From the NCBI RefSeq assembly GCF_033978795.1, contig NC_084613.1, positions 1,701,324 through 1,765,323 of the forward strand: DNA of 64,000 nt, read 5' to 3'. This document shows, in pieces, positions 12,421 to 24,500 of the stretch. Within the stretch, counting starts at the first letter, position 1, and each line of letters starts with the position of its first letter. Source of the DNA: Nerophis ophidion (Eukaryota > Chordata > Actinopteri > Syngnathiformes > Syngnathidae). The notes beneath the pieces were generated by a model. It was not told the origin of the DNA and searched no databases. It worked only from the letters and a program-made list of their open reading frames with translations. A program made the position numbers and the translations under genes.

Positions 12421-15400
12421 AACAAAACAAAGATGTGATCTTCTACTACATTGTAGTACAACAAAACAAAGGTTTGATCTTCTACTACATTATAGTACAA
12501 CAAAACAAAGATGTGATCTTCTACTACATTATAGTACAACAAAACAAAGATGTGATCTTCTACTACATTGTAGTACAACAAAACAAAGGTTTGATCTTCT
12601 ACTACATTATAGTACAACAAAACATAGATGTGGTCTTCTATTACATTATAGTACAACAAAACAAAGATGTGATCTTCTACTACATTGTAGTACAACAAAA
12701 CAAAGATGTGATCTTCTACTACATTGTAGTACAACAAAACATAGGTGTGATCTTCTACTACATTATAGTACAACAAAACAAAGATGTGATCTTCTACTAC
12801 ATTGTAGTACAACAAAACATAGTTGTGGTCTTCTACTACATTATAGTACAACAAAACACAGATGTGATCTTCTACTACATTATAGTACAACAAAACAAAG
12901 GTGTGATCTTCTACTACATTGTAGTACAACAAAACAAAGATGTGATCTTCTACTACATTGTAGTACAACAAAACATAGATGTGGTCTTCTACTACATTGT
13001 AGTACAACAAAACATAGATGTGGTCTTCTACTACATTATAGTACAACAAAACAAAGACGTGATCTTCTACTACATTGTAGTACAACAAAACAAAGATGTG
13101 ATCTTCTACTACATTGTAGTACAACAAAACATAGGTGTGATCTTCTACTACATTGTAGTACAACAAAACATAGATGTGGTCTTCTACTACATTATAGTAC
13201 AACAAAACAAAGGTGTGATCTTCTACTACATTATAGTACAACAAAACAAAGGTGTGATCTTCTACTACATTGTAGTACAACAAAACAAAGGTGTGATCTT
13301 CTACTACATTATAGTACAACAAAACAAAGATGTGATCTTCTACTACATTATAGTACAACAAAACAAAGATGTGATCTTCTACTACATTGTAGTACAACAA
13401 AACATAGTTGTGGTCTTCTACTACATTATAGTACAACAAAACACAGATGTGATCTTCTACTACATTATAGTACAACAAAACAAAGGTGTGATCTTCTACT
13501 ACATTGTAGTACAACAAAACAAAGATGTGATCTTCTACTACATTGTAGTACAACAAAACATAGATGTGGTCTTCTACTCCATTATAGTACAACAAAACAC
13601 AGATGTGATCTTCTACTACATTATAGTACAACAAAACAAAGGTGTGATCTTCTACTACATTGTAGTACAACAAAACAAAGATGTGATCTTCTACTACATT
13701 GTAGTACAAAAAAACAAAGATGTGATCTTCTACTACATTATAGTACAACAAAACAAAGATGTGGTCTTCTACTACATTGTAGTACAACAAAACACAGATG
13801 TGGTCTTCTACTACATTGTAGTACAACAAAACATAGAGTGGTCTTCTACTACATTATAGTACAACAAAACAAAGATGTGATCTTCTACTACATTATAGTA
13901 CAACAAAACACAGATGTGATCTTCTACTACATTATAGTACAACAAAACAAAGATGTGATCTTCTACTACATTATAGTACAACAAAACACAGATGTGGTCT
14001 TCTACTACATTGTAGTACAACAAAACAAAGATGTGGTCTTCTACTACATTGTAGTACAACAAAACATAGATGTGGTCTTCTACTACATTATAGTACAACA
14101 AAACAAAGATGTGATCTTCTACTACATTATAGTACAACAAAACACAGATGTGATCTTCTACTACATTATAGTACAACAAAACAAAGATGTGATCTTCTAC
14201 TACATTGTAGTACAACAAAACACAGATGTGGTCTTCTACTACATTGTAGTACAACAAAACATAGATGTGGTCTTCTACTACATTATAGTACAACAAAACA
14301 AAGATGTGATCTTCTACTACATTGTAGTACAACAAAACATAGTTGTGGTCTTTTACTACATTATAGTACAACAAAACATAGTTGTGGTCTTCTACTACAT
14401 TGTAGTACAACAAAACAAAGATGTGGTCTTCTACTACATTATAGTACAACAAAACATAGATGTGGTCTTCTACTACATTATAGTACAACAAAACAAAGAT
14501 GTGGTCTTCTACTACATTGTAGTACAACAAAACAAAGATGTGGTCTTCTACTACATTGTAGTACAACAAAACAAAGATGTGATCTTCTACTACATTGTAG
14601 TACAACAAAACATAGATGTGGTCTTCTACTCCATTATAGTACAACAAAACACAGATGTGATCTTCTACTACATTATAGTACAACAAAACAAAGGTGTGAT
14701 CTTCTACTACATTGTAGTACAACAAAACAAAGATGTGATCTTCTACTACATTGTAGTACAAAAAAACAAAGATGTGATCTTCTACTACATTATAGTACAA
14801 CAAAACAAAGATGTGGTCTTCTACTACATTGTAGTACAACAAAACACAGATGTGGTCTTCTACTACATTGTAGTACAACAAAACATAGAGTGGTCTTCTA
14901 CTACATTATAGTACAACAAAACAAAGATGTGATCTTCTACTACATTATAGTACAACAAAACACAGATGTGATCTTCTACTACATTATAGTACAACAAAAC
15001 AAAGATGTGATCTTCTACTACATTATAGTACAACAAAACACAGATGTGGTCTTCTACTACATTGTAGTACAACAAAACAAAGATGTGGTCTTCTACTACA
15101 TTGTAGTACAACAAAACATAGATGTGGTCTTCTACTACATTATAGTACAACAAAACAAAGATGTGATCTTCTACTACATTATAGTACAACAAAACACAGA
15201 TGTGATCTTCTACTACATTGTAGTACAACAAAACACAGATGTGGTCTTCTACTACATTGTAGTACAACAAAACATAGATGTGGTCTTCTACTACATTATA
15301 GTACAACAAAACAAAGATGTGATCTTCTACTACATTGTAGTACAACAAAACATAGTTGTGGTCTTTTACTACATTATAGTACAACAAAACATAGTTGTGG

Positions 15401-17562
15401 TCTTCTACTACATTGTAGTACAACAAAACAAAGATGTGGTCTTCTACTACATTATAGTACAACAAAACATAGATGTGGTCTTCTACTACATTATAGTACA
15501 ACAAAACAAAGATGTGGTCTTCTACTACATTGTAGTACAACAAAACAAAGATGTGGTCTTCTACTACATTGTAGTACAACAAAACAAAGATGTGATCTTC
15601 TACTACATTGTAGTACAACAAAACATAGATGTGGTCTTCTACTCCATTATAGTACAACAAAACACAGATGTGATCTTCTACTACATTATAGTACAACAAA
15701 ACAAAGGTGTGATCTTCTACTACATTGTAGTACAACAAAACAAAGATGTGATCTTCTACTACATTGTAGTACAAAAAAACAAAGATGTGATCTTCTACTA
15801 CATTATAGTACAACAAAACAAAGATGTGGTCTTCTACTACATTGTAGTACAACAAAACACAGATGTGGTCTTCTACTACATTGTAGTACAACAAAACATA
15901 GAGTGGTCTTCTACTACATTATAGTACAACAAAACAAAGATGTGATCTTCTACTACATTATAGTACAACAAAACACAGATGTGATCTTCTACTACATTAT
16001 AGTACAACAAAACAAAGATGTGATCTTCTACTACATTATAGTACAACAAAACACAGATGTGGTCTTCTACTACATTGTAGTACAACAAAACAAAGATGTG
16101 GTCTTCTACTACATTGTAGTACAACAAAACATAGATGTGGTCTTCTACTACATTATAGTACAACAAAACAAAGATGTGATCTTCTACTACATTATAGTAC
16201 AACAAAACACAGATGTGATCTTCTACTACATTATAGTACAACAAAACAAAGATGTGATCTTCTACTACATTATAGTACAACAAAACACAGATGTGGTCTT
16301 CTACTACATTGTAGTACAACAAAACATAGATGTGGTCTTCTACTACATTATAGTACAACAAAACAAAGATGTGATCTTCTACTACATTGTAGTACAACAA
16401 AACATAGTTGTGGTCTTTTACTACATTATAGTACAACAAAACATAGTTGTGGTCTTCTACTACATTGTAGTACAACAAAACAAAGATGTGGTCTTCTACT
16501 ACATTATAGTACAACAAAACATAGATGTGGTCTTCTACTACATTATAGTACAACAAAACAAAGATGTGGTCTTCTACTACATTGTAGTACAACAAAACAC
16601 AGATGTGGTCTTCTACTACATTGTAGTACAACAAAACATAGATGTGGTCTTCTACTACATTATAGTACAACAAAACAAAGATGTGATCTTCTACTACATT
16701 GTAGTACAACAAAACATAGTTGTGGTCTTTTACTACATTATAGTACAACAAAACATAGTTGTGGTCTTCTACTACATTGTAGTACAACAAAACAAAGATG
16801 TGGTCTTCTACTACATTATAGTACAACAAAACATAGATGTGGTCTTCTACTACATTATAGTACAACAAAACAAAGATGTGGTCTTCTACTACATTGTAGT
16901 ACAACAAAACAAAGATGTGGTCTTCTACTACATTGTAGTACAACAAAACACAGATGTGGTCTTCTACTACATTATAGTACAACAAAACAAAGATGTGGTC
17001 TTCTACTACATTGTAGTACAACAAAACACAGATGTGGTCTTCTACTACATTATAGTACAACAAAACAAAGATGTGGTCTTCTACTACATTGTAGTACAAC
17101 AAAACACAGATGTGGTCTTCTACTACATTATAGTACAACAAAACAAAGATGTGATCTTCTACTACATTGTAGTACAACAAAACATAGTTGTGGTCTTTTA
17201 CTACATTATAGTACAACAAAACATAGTTGTGGTCTTCTACTACATTGTAGTACAACAAAACAAAGATGTGGTCTTCTACTACATTATAGTACAACAAAAC
17301 ATAGATGTGGTCTTCTACTACATTATAGTACAACAAAACAAAGATGTGGTCTTCTACTACATTGTAGTACAACAAAACAAAGATGTGGTCTTCTACTACA
17401 TTGTAGTACAACAAAACACAGATGTGGTCTTCTACTACATTATAGTACAACAAAACAAAGATGTGGTCTTCTACTACATTGTAGTACAACAAAACACAGA
17501 TGTGGTCTTCTACTACATTATAGTACAACAAAACAAAGATGTGGTCTTCTACTACATTATAG
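12421..17562. repeat. 39-bp minisatellite, about 132 copies, with higher-order repeats
   Basis: The unit contains GATCTTCTACTACATTATAG followed by TACAACAAAACAAAGATGT. Each copy varies at a few fixed positions: AAAG, ATAG or ACAG; GAT, GGT or GTT; GTGATC or GTGGTC; ATTATAG or ATTGTAG. A rare one-base-deleted unit (ACATAGAGTGG) recurs at 13831, 14883 and 15896, marking duplicated blocks of 27 and 26 units. The 39-bp length keeps frames open on both strands for hundreds of codons. These frames are artefacts: both strands are equally open, and breaks coincide only with the one-base deletion. Confidence 0.95.
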
Positions 17563-17673
17563 CAGAAAAGAAAAGAATCCAGCGTACTTAGAAGATGTAT
17601 CACAGGAATAAGCAGCAGCCATATTGAGTGCTGGCCCGCCCGCCAACAGGAAGTGGGCCAGCCTGCAGGTGAC

Positions 17674-18006
17674 AGGCATGTTGTGTACTTTCAGAATAAC
17701 AGCATGTTGTGTACTTTCAGATTAAGAGCATGTTGTGTACTTTCAGAATAACAGCATGTTGTGTACTTTCAGAATAACAGCATGTTGTGTACTTTCAGAT
17801 TAAGAGCATGTTGTGTACTTTCAGAATAACAGCATGTTGTGTACTTTCAGATTAAGAGCATGTTGTGTACTTTCAGAATAACAGCATGTTGTGTACTTTC
17901 AGATTAAGAGCATGTTGTGTACTTTCAGAATAACAGCATGTTGTGTACTTTCAGAATAACAGCATGTTGTGTACTTTCAGATTAAGAGCATGTTGTGTAC
18001 TTTCAG
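17674..18006 (+). repeat. 26-bp minisatellite repeating the syne3 KASH-exon acceptor site
   Basis: Thirteen copies of GCATGTTGTGTACTTTCAG are spaced by AATAACA or ATTAAGA. The AG dinucleotides fall at exactly 26-base steps from 17694 to 18006, and the last one is the acceptor of the KASH exon. Each unit carries a possible branch-point-like AATAAC or ATTAAG about 20 bases before its AG, a short pyrimidine tract and the AG itself. It therefore resembles a complete minimal 3' splice site. Confidence 0.9.
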
Positions 18007-18189
18007 AAGCCGAGCTTGATGCAGAGAGTTTGTCGACTGGCTCTTCCTCTGTGGCTCTTCTTCCTGGCCTTGCTGCTCATCGCCTTCCTGCTTCCCCTCA
18101 TGGACAAAGACCACAGCTGCTCTCTCAGCAACAACTTTGCACGCTCCTTCAACATGATGCTGCGCTACTCTGGACCTCCGCCCACATAA
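18007..18189 (+). CDS. syne3: syne3 (nesprin-3) terminal exon: KASH domain
   Basis: Sixty codons plus TAA, phase 0. Residues 1-10 are basic (SLMQRVCR). Residues 11-31 form one hydrophobic membrane span (LALPLWLFFLALLLIAFLLP). Residues 32-60 are the perinuclear-space tail with the cysteine of HSCSL, the conserved NNFARSF and MLRYSGPPPT at the very end. The C-terminal PPPT and the Cys are the known SUN-binding and SUN-disulfide features of KASH peptides. NNFARSF and RYxGPPPT match nesprin-3 rather than nesprin-1/2, whose tail ends PPPL or PPPT in other contexts. The protein is tail-anchored in the outer nuclear membrane and couples SUN1/SUN2 to cytoplasmic plectin. The acceptor is the last of 13 tandem copies of the same splice site. 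The stop-codon region is repeated downstream at 18351. Confidence 0.92.
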   Translation, partial: KPSLMQRVCRLALPLWLFFLALLLIAFLLPLMDKDHSCSLSNNFARSFNMMLRYSGPPPT

Positions 18190-18196
18190 CACAATA

Positions 18197-18230
<34 letters not shown>

Positions 18231-18235
18231 CATAT

Positions 18236-18266
<31 letters not shown>

Positions 18267-18272
18267 CATATA

Positions 18273-18306
<34 letters not shown>

Positions 18307-18393
18307 CATACATACAAACATACATACGTACATACATCTATATCTGCATCCATGATGCTGCGCTACTCTGGACCTCCGCCCACATAACACAAT

Positions 18394-18424
<31 letters not shown>

Positions 18425-18464
18425 CATACATACATACATACATACATACATCTATATCTGCATC
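18153..18464 (+). repeat. tandem duplication of KASH stop region with TACA microsatellite
   Basis: The sequence from CATGATGCTGCGCTACTCTG at 18153, through the stop codon and a run of TACA/TATA repeats to CTATATCTGCATC, is repeated from 18351. The second copy retains the last eleven codons and stop of syne3 unchanged, then a shorter TACA run. The first copy is about 198 bp and the second about 114 bp, the difference being microsatellite length. The second copy lies in the 3' UTR. Confidence 0.9.
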
Positions 18465-18647
18465 CACGGCATATTTCCAGGCTACAGCATCAAATCATGT
18501 CTTTTATTACAGCCTTACAAAGATATGGACTTTATTTTAAAAGAAAAAATAGCAAAATGCTTTTTATACTTGAATTTGTATTTAATTGAGTATTTGAACT
18601 ATTTTAATGTCAAACTCAGCCTCATACTGATGTTGTATCGTCTACTT
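18190..18647 (+). other. syne3 3' UTR / downstream flank
   Basis: It starts with the TACA microsatellite and duplicated stop region, then about 180 bp of AT-rich sequence. I see no canonical AATAAA before the hAT element at 18648. An ATTAAA lies inside that element (near 18733), so the true polyadenylation site is not resolved. Confidence 0.4.
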
Positions 18648-19321
18648 CAGGGGTCGGGAACCTTTTTGGCTTAGGGAGCCATACAAGCCAAATATTTTAA
18701 GAAGTATTTCCGTGAAAGTCATATAAAAAAAAATTAAAGACAGAATACAACTAAATGTGTGCATTTTTATGTAAGACCAACATTTTTAGAGTATAATAAG
18801 TCTCTCATTCTTTTTAATGACATTGTTATTCTGAAGCTAACCAACACGTAAAATCCTTCTGGGGCGGTTTAGCTCGGTTGGTAGAGTGGCCGTGCCAGCA
18901 ACTTGAGGGTTGCAGGTTCGATTCCCACTTCCGCCATCCTAGTCACTGCCGTTGTGTCCTTGGGCAAGACACTTGACCCACCTGCTCCCAGTGCCACCCA
19001 CACTGCTTTAAATGGAACTTAGATATTGGGTGTCACTATGTAAAGTGCTTTGAGTCACTTGAGAAAAACGCTATATAAATATAATTCACTTCAGTTCTTA
19101 CCATTAACACAACTTCTTGAACAGGTGCGGTAGAAACCGGGTGGTTGGATTAAAATGCATGAGAATGTTTTATATTTTGAACATTATTTTTAACACTGTG
19201 ATTACAAGTGGAATTATTTACTTATCGTGTTAAGCAACGTCAGCTAATATTTATCTGAGAGCCAGATGCAGTCTTCAAAAGAGCCACATCTGGCTCTAGA
19301 GCCAGATGTTCCCTACCCCTG
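18648..19321 (+). mobile_element. non-autonomous hAT element carrying a SINE
   Basis: Ends are CAGGGGTCGGGAACC and GTTCCCTACCCCTG, an inverted pair. Flanking 8-mers GTCTACTT (18640) and CTCTACTT (19322) match at 7 of 8 positions, as expected for a hAT target duplication. Subterminal AGAGCCACATCTGGCTCTAGAGCC is palindromic. No transposase is encoded. A tRNA-type SINE sits inside at 18861-19085. Confidence 0.8.
18861..19085 (+). mobile_element. tRNA-derived SINE
   Basis: The head is tRNA-like, with an A box (TAGCTCGGTTGG, 18870) and a B box (GGTTCGATTCC, 18915). The tail contains CTTGGGCAAGACACTTGACC and ends with GCTATATAAATATAATT, the layout of fish tRNA-derived SINEs. It is inserted within the hAT element. 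A second copy is at 28822-29045. Confidence 0.8.
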
Positions 19322-19429
19322 CTCTACTTGCTAAATATCACAGAGTAAGTCAGTCTTTTAGCTTTCATTTCTTTTTATTCATCAAAACATTTTCAAGTAA
19401 CTGGATGAGGCGACCTGGAGGAAGTGTGT

Positions 19430-20270
19430 CTGATGCTTCAATGAACTCAAATCATGGAATTTTTTCAGAATTGTTGAAGTGGAGGCACATGATTCCCAAA
19501 CAGGCTGAATATTTTGAAGATGGAAGCGTTTGAATCAGATGACAAATGTGGGAGTTGTGGAACTTTGAAAAATGCCTCATTGACTTCAATGGGAATTTGC
19601 CCAAAAATTAGGAATTTCAGGAAAAGCAAGAATTTTTTGGAAAATGGTAAAAAACTGGAATGATCTGAATTAGTTGAAATGGTTGGTGTTGGCATTTTTG
19701 CAAATCAACTGAGAAATGTTGAAGTTGTAACATGTTGAATTGAGAAATGCTGTTACAGAATTTCGGGAAAACCGGGAACTTTTCACGTTCAAAAACAACG
19801 TAGTTTTTGTCCCGATTAAGAAGAATGTTTGGAAGGTTGAAGTGGCTTGAAAAATGTGGAAGGAGTAGACGCCAGAAAAAAAGGGTTTCAAAAAAACGGG
19901 AATTCTGGAAATTCCCGGAATTCTTTTGAACTTTAAAAAATAATAGATTGAATGTCCAGGATGATTGGAATATTTTGAAAGTGGAAGGCTTTGAATCGGT
20001 TGAAAAATGTGGAAATGGAAGTTTGAAAAATAGCCAATTCATTTTGAATGGGAAAAATGTCCCAGAAAACCTGGAATTCTGGGAAATCTGAGAATTTTGG
20101 GAAAATGTAAAAAGGGAAAGCGCGCCGACTTTCCCAAATAGGCCGAACAGTTTCAAGTTGGAACTTTTTGAATCGGGTGAAAAATGTGGAAGGTAGAGAG
20201 AGAGCGCCAACATTTGGAGAAGTTTGTGAAGTCGATGAATTTTGTGTAGAAAAGTTTGTGTGAGTGCTTT
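19430..20270 (+). repeat. degenerate low-complexity repeat (AAAAATGTGGAA motif)
   Basis: Loose repeats of phrases such as GAATCGGTTGAAAAATGTGG and GGGAATTCTGGAAATT recur at irregular spacing. A 222-codon open frame on the minus strand (19617-20285) is rich in Phe, Ser, Leu and Asn and has no domain signal. It looks like a by-product of the stop-poor repeat. Immediately after, CATGAAGTACTTTTATATT repeats about three times (20362-20426). Confidence 0.6.
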
Positions 20271-20429
20271 GCAGCATTCACACAACTAGGAGAAACATCA
20301 GCAAGTGTTTGCAAACTAAGTATTTCTTTGCTTTTCTGCCTTCAACTTCAGACCTCAAGTACCACACATGAAGTACTTTTATATTCATGAAGTACTTTTA
20401 TATTCATGAAGTACTTTTATATTCATTTT

Positions 20430-21580
20430 ACTTTTGACATCAACAATGTTGTCCTAGCTTGTGTAGGTTGACTCTTTTTGCTTTTTTTTTTTAATATGCG
20501 GGCTTGCAATTCATGTACTAGTACACACTACATATATACATATATATATTCTGCTGTGTGTACTAATATGTACTACTTCATGTACTATTGTGCTCAACAT
20601 TGTTTGAAATGTCATTTGCCAAATGAGGAGAATTGCCATAAATGATGCTTTGCAAAAAGAATAATATTTCTGGAGGGTTTTGTTATGCAACACAATTTAT
20701 TTGAAGACACAAACTACACACTTTTACCACAATTTAAGAACATTCCAAAAAATGAGGTGTGAGAAAACTTTGGTTAAAAAAAAGAGTGTCAGTGAAAAAG
20801 GAAATAGAAGAATAAAAGCATGAATTTTGGTTAAAAAAGTAAATCAAGAAGTTTTGATTTTGCATCAAACTGCAAAGGTGACAGCCTGGTGGTGAAGTGG
20901 TGCGATGACACTTGGCCTCTGATGCGGAGGTTGATGGTTCAATTCCTGGCTGTAACAAATAAAAGTTAGTTCATGCTACATGCTAGCAAGAATAGAACTT
21001 CATTAAACACAAATTACTTTTTGGGGTTCAAACCTTCCTGTGGAGGAGAACTGGCCCCAAGGTCAGAGGTCATCTTTTTAGTCTGTGAAGCATCCAGGTG
21101 TGAAGATCAATTATGTGGAGTGTCTTGCCCAAAGGCACATTTGCAGTGACATCCTTTCACTTCCGATATCATTTTTAGCAAGCAAAAATATGGTCAAGTG
21201 TTTTAGTACACGTTAGCTCATCTTTGACAGCCATGACGTCAGCATCTGAAGTGAAAGTAACATTTATTGGGAAGAAAATACAAATCTCTGAAAGCATTGA
21301 GAATATTTCAATGTTCTTCATTTTAACAATAATTGGGTCAATAACCATTATTCCATTTTCACCACTAGGTCACCATCACATCACATCATATCACCATTAC
21401 ATCACCATATCACCATTACATCACCATCCCTGTCACCTTGTATCACCATCACATTACTTCAACATCACCATCACAACATCACCATTACATCACCATCACC
21501 AATACGATTGCATCATCATTACATCACTGTCATCATCTCATCACCATTACATCACCATCCTTGTCACATTATATCACCAT
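20430..21580. other. intergenic stretch with SINE-like remnant and CAT/CAC simple repeats
   Basis: Around 20880-20960 a segment with GTGGTGAAGTGGTGCGATGA and GGTTCAATTCC resembles a decayed tRNA-derived sequence; this is weak. From 21360 to 21580 the sequence is a degenerate run of TCACCATCACATCA-type repeats. I see no gene here. Confidence 0.5.
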
Positions 21581-24500
21581 CTAGTACAAGTACCTGCAAT
21601 GAGTGTGTACATGTTGACTAGTACAAGTACCTGCAGTGAGTGTGTACATGTCGACTAGTACAAGTACCTGCAATGAGTGTGTACATGTCGACTAGTACAA
21701 GTACCTGCAATGAGTGTGTACATGTCGACTAGTACAAGTACCTGCAATGAGTGTGTACATGTCGACTAGTACAAGTACCTGCAATGAGCGTGTACATGTC
21801 GACTAGTACAAGTACCTGCAGTGAGTGTGTACATGTCGACTAGTACAAGTACCTGCAATGAGTGTGTACATGTCGACTAGTACAAGTACCTGCAATGAGT
21901 GTGTACATGTCGACTAGTACAAGTACCTGCAGTGAGTGTGTACATGTCGACTAGTACAAGTACCTGCAATGAGTGTGTACATGTCGACTAGTACAAGTAC
22001 CTGCAATGAGTGTGTACATGTCGACTAGTACAAGTACCTGCAATGAGTGTGTACATGTCGACTAGTACAAGTACCTGCAATGAGTGTGTACATGTTGACT
22101 AGTACAAGTACCTGCAGTGAGTGTGTACATGTCGACTAGTAAAAGTACCTGCAATGAGTGTGTACATGTCGACTAGTACAAGTACCTGCAGTGAGTGTGT
22201 ACATGTCGACTAGTACAAGTACCTGCAGTGAGTGTGTACATGTCGACTAGTACAAGTACCTGCAGTGAGTGTGTACATGTCGACTAGTACAAGTACCTGC
22301 AATGAGTGTGTACATGTTGACTAGTACAAGTACCTGCAATGAGTGTGTACATGTTGACTAGTACAAGTACCTGCAATGAGTGTGTACATGTTGACTAGTA
22401 CAAGTACCTGCAATGAGTGTGTACATGTCGACTAGTACAAGTACCTGCAATGAGTGTGTACATGTCGACTAGTACAAGTACCTGCAATGAGTGTGTACAT
22501 GTTGACTAGTACAAGTACCTGCAATGAGTGTGTACATGTTGACTAGTACAAGTACCTGCAATGAGTGTGTACATGTCGACTAGTACAAGTACCTGCAATG
22601 AGTGTGTACATGTCGACTAGTACAAGTACCTGCAATGAGTGTGTACATGTTGACTAGTACAAGTACCTGCAATGAGTGTGTACATGTCGACTAGTACAAG
22701 TACCTGCAATGAGTGTGTACATGTCGACTAGTACAAGTACCTGCAATGAGTGTGTACATGTCGACTAGTACAAGTACCTGCAATGAGTGTGTACATGTTG
22801 ACTAGTACAAGTACCTGCAATGAGTGTGTACATGTCGACTAGTACAAGTACCTGCAGTGAGTGTGTACATGTCGACTAGTACAAGTACCTGCAATGAGTG
22901 TGTACATGTCGACTAGTACAAGTACCTGCAATGAGTGTGTACATGTTGACTAGTACAAGTACCTGCAATGAGTGTGTACATGTCGACTAGTACAAGTACC
23001 TGCAATGAGTGTGTACATGTCGACTAGTACAAGTACCTGCAATGAGTGTGTACATGTCGACTAGTACAAGTACCTGCAGTGAGTGTGTACATGTCGACTA
23101 GTAAAAGTACCTGCAATGAGTGTGTACATGTCGACTAGTACAAGTACCTGCAGTGAGTGTGTACATGTCGACTAGTACAAGTACCTGCAGTGAGTGTGTA
23201 CATGTCGACTAGTACAAGTACCTGCAGTGAGTGTGTACATGTCGACTAGTACAAGTACCTGCAATGAGTGTGTACATGTTGACTAGTACAAGTACCTGCA
23301 ATGAGTGTGTACATGTTGACTAGTACAAGTACCTGCAATGAGTGTGTACATGTTGACTAGTACAAGTACCTGCAATGAGTGTGTACATGTCGACTAGTAC
23401 AAGTACCTGCAATGAGTGTGTACATGTCGACTAGTACAAGTACCTGCAATGAGTGTGTACATGTTGACTAGTACAAGTACCTGCAATGAGTGTGTACATG
23501 TTGACTAGTACAAGTACCTGCAATGAGTGTGTACATGTCGACTAGTACAAGTACCTGCAATGAGTGTGTACATGTCGACTAGTACAAGTACCTGCAATGA
23601 GTGTGTACATGTTGACTAGTACAAGTACCTGCAATGAGTGTGTACATGTCGACTAGTACAAGTACCTGCAATGAGTGTGTACATGTCGACTAGTACAAGT
23701 ACCTGCAATGAGTGTGTACATGTCGACTAGTACAAGTACCTGCAATGAGTGTGTACATGTTGACTAGTACAAGTACCTGCAATGAGTGTGTACATGTCGA
23801 CTAGTACAAGTACCTGCAGTGAGTGTGTACATGTCGACTAGTACAAGTACCTGCAATGAGTGTGTACATGTCGACTAGTACAAGTACCTGCAATGAGTGT
23901 GTACATGTTGACTAGTACAAGTACCTGCAATGAGTGTGTACATGTCGACTAGTACAAGTACCTGCAATGAGTGTGTACATGTCGACTAGTACAAGTACCT
24001 GCAATGAGTGTGTACATGTCGACTAGTACAAGTACCTGCAATGAGTGTGTACATGTTGACTAGTACAAGTACCTGCAGTGAGTGTGTACATGTCGACTAG
24101 TACAAGTACCTGCAGTGAGTGTGTACATGTCGACTAGTACAAGTACCTGCAATGAGTGTGTACATGTCGACTAGTACAAGTACCTGCAATGAGTGTGTAC
24201 ATGTCGACTAGTACAAGTACCTGCAATGAGTGTGTACATGTCGACTAGTACAAGTACCTGCAATGAGTGTGTACATGTCGACTAGTACAAGTACCTGCAA
24301 TGAGTGTGTACATGTTGACTAGTACAAGTACCCGCAATGAGTGTGTACATGTCGACTAGTACAAGTACCTGCAATGAGTGTGTACATGTCGACTAGTACA
24401 AGTACCCGCAATGAGTGTGTACATGTCGACTAGTACAAGTACCTGCAATGAGTGTGTACATGTCGACTAGTACAAGTACCTGCAATGAGTGTGTACATGT

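Larger units (their letters stand above)
3823..18006 (+). other. syne3: syne3 last intron (14.2 kb), repeat-filled
   Basis: The intron runs from the GTAAGC donor to the TTTCAG acceptor. It holds a degenerate array of about 26-28 bp units with GTACACAACAAATAATACTG (4134-4400), LINE debris with a 25-bp array (4980-6080), a DNA-element relic (6219-6957), a 14-bp array, the 31-bp and 39-bp giant arrays and the splice-site array. The stretch 7030-7769 shows only a CAAGTCAAGTCAGCTTTATTTGTC repeat tail (about 7155) and unassigned sequence. The stretch 7970-8454 is unassigned. No additional exon is needed by phase, and none is visible. Confidence 0.7.

Noticed and set aside
12390..17603. Several 340-575 codon open frames on both strands
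   Set aside because: They lie wholly in the 39-bp tandem array. Both strands are equally open because the unit is a multiple of three and lacks stops; breaks occur only at the one-base-deleted monomer. No domain, no codon bias, no neighbouring exon signals.
17943..18674. 243-codon frame overlapping the KASH exon
   Set aside because: It is out of frame with the KASH domain and runs into the TACA microsatellite. It is the product expected from use of an upstream AG in the splice-site array, not an independent gene.
18861..18940. A functional tRNA gene
   Set aside because: A and B boxes are present, but the sequence continues into a SINE body and tail, and a second copy exists at 28822.
19617..20285. 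222-codon minus-strand frame
   Set aside because: Phe/Ser/Asn-rich, with overlapping frames of similar character, sitting in a degenerate AAAAATGTGGAA repeat; no recognisable domain.
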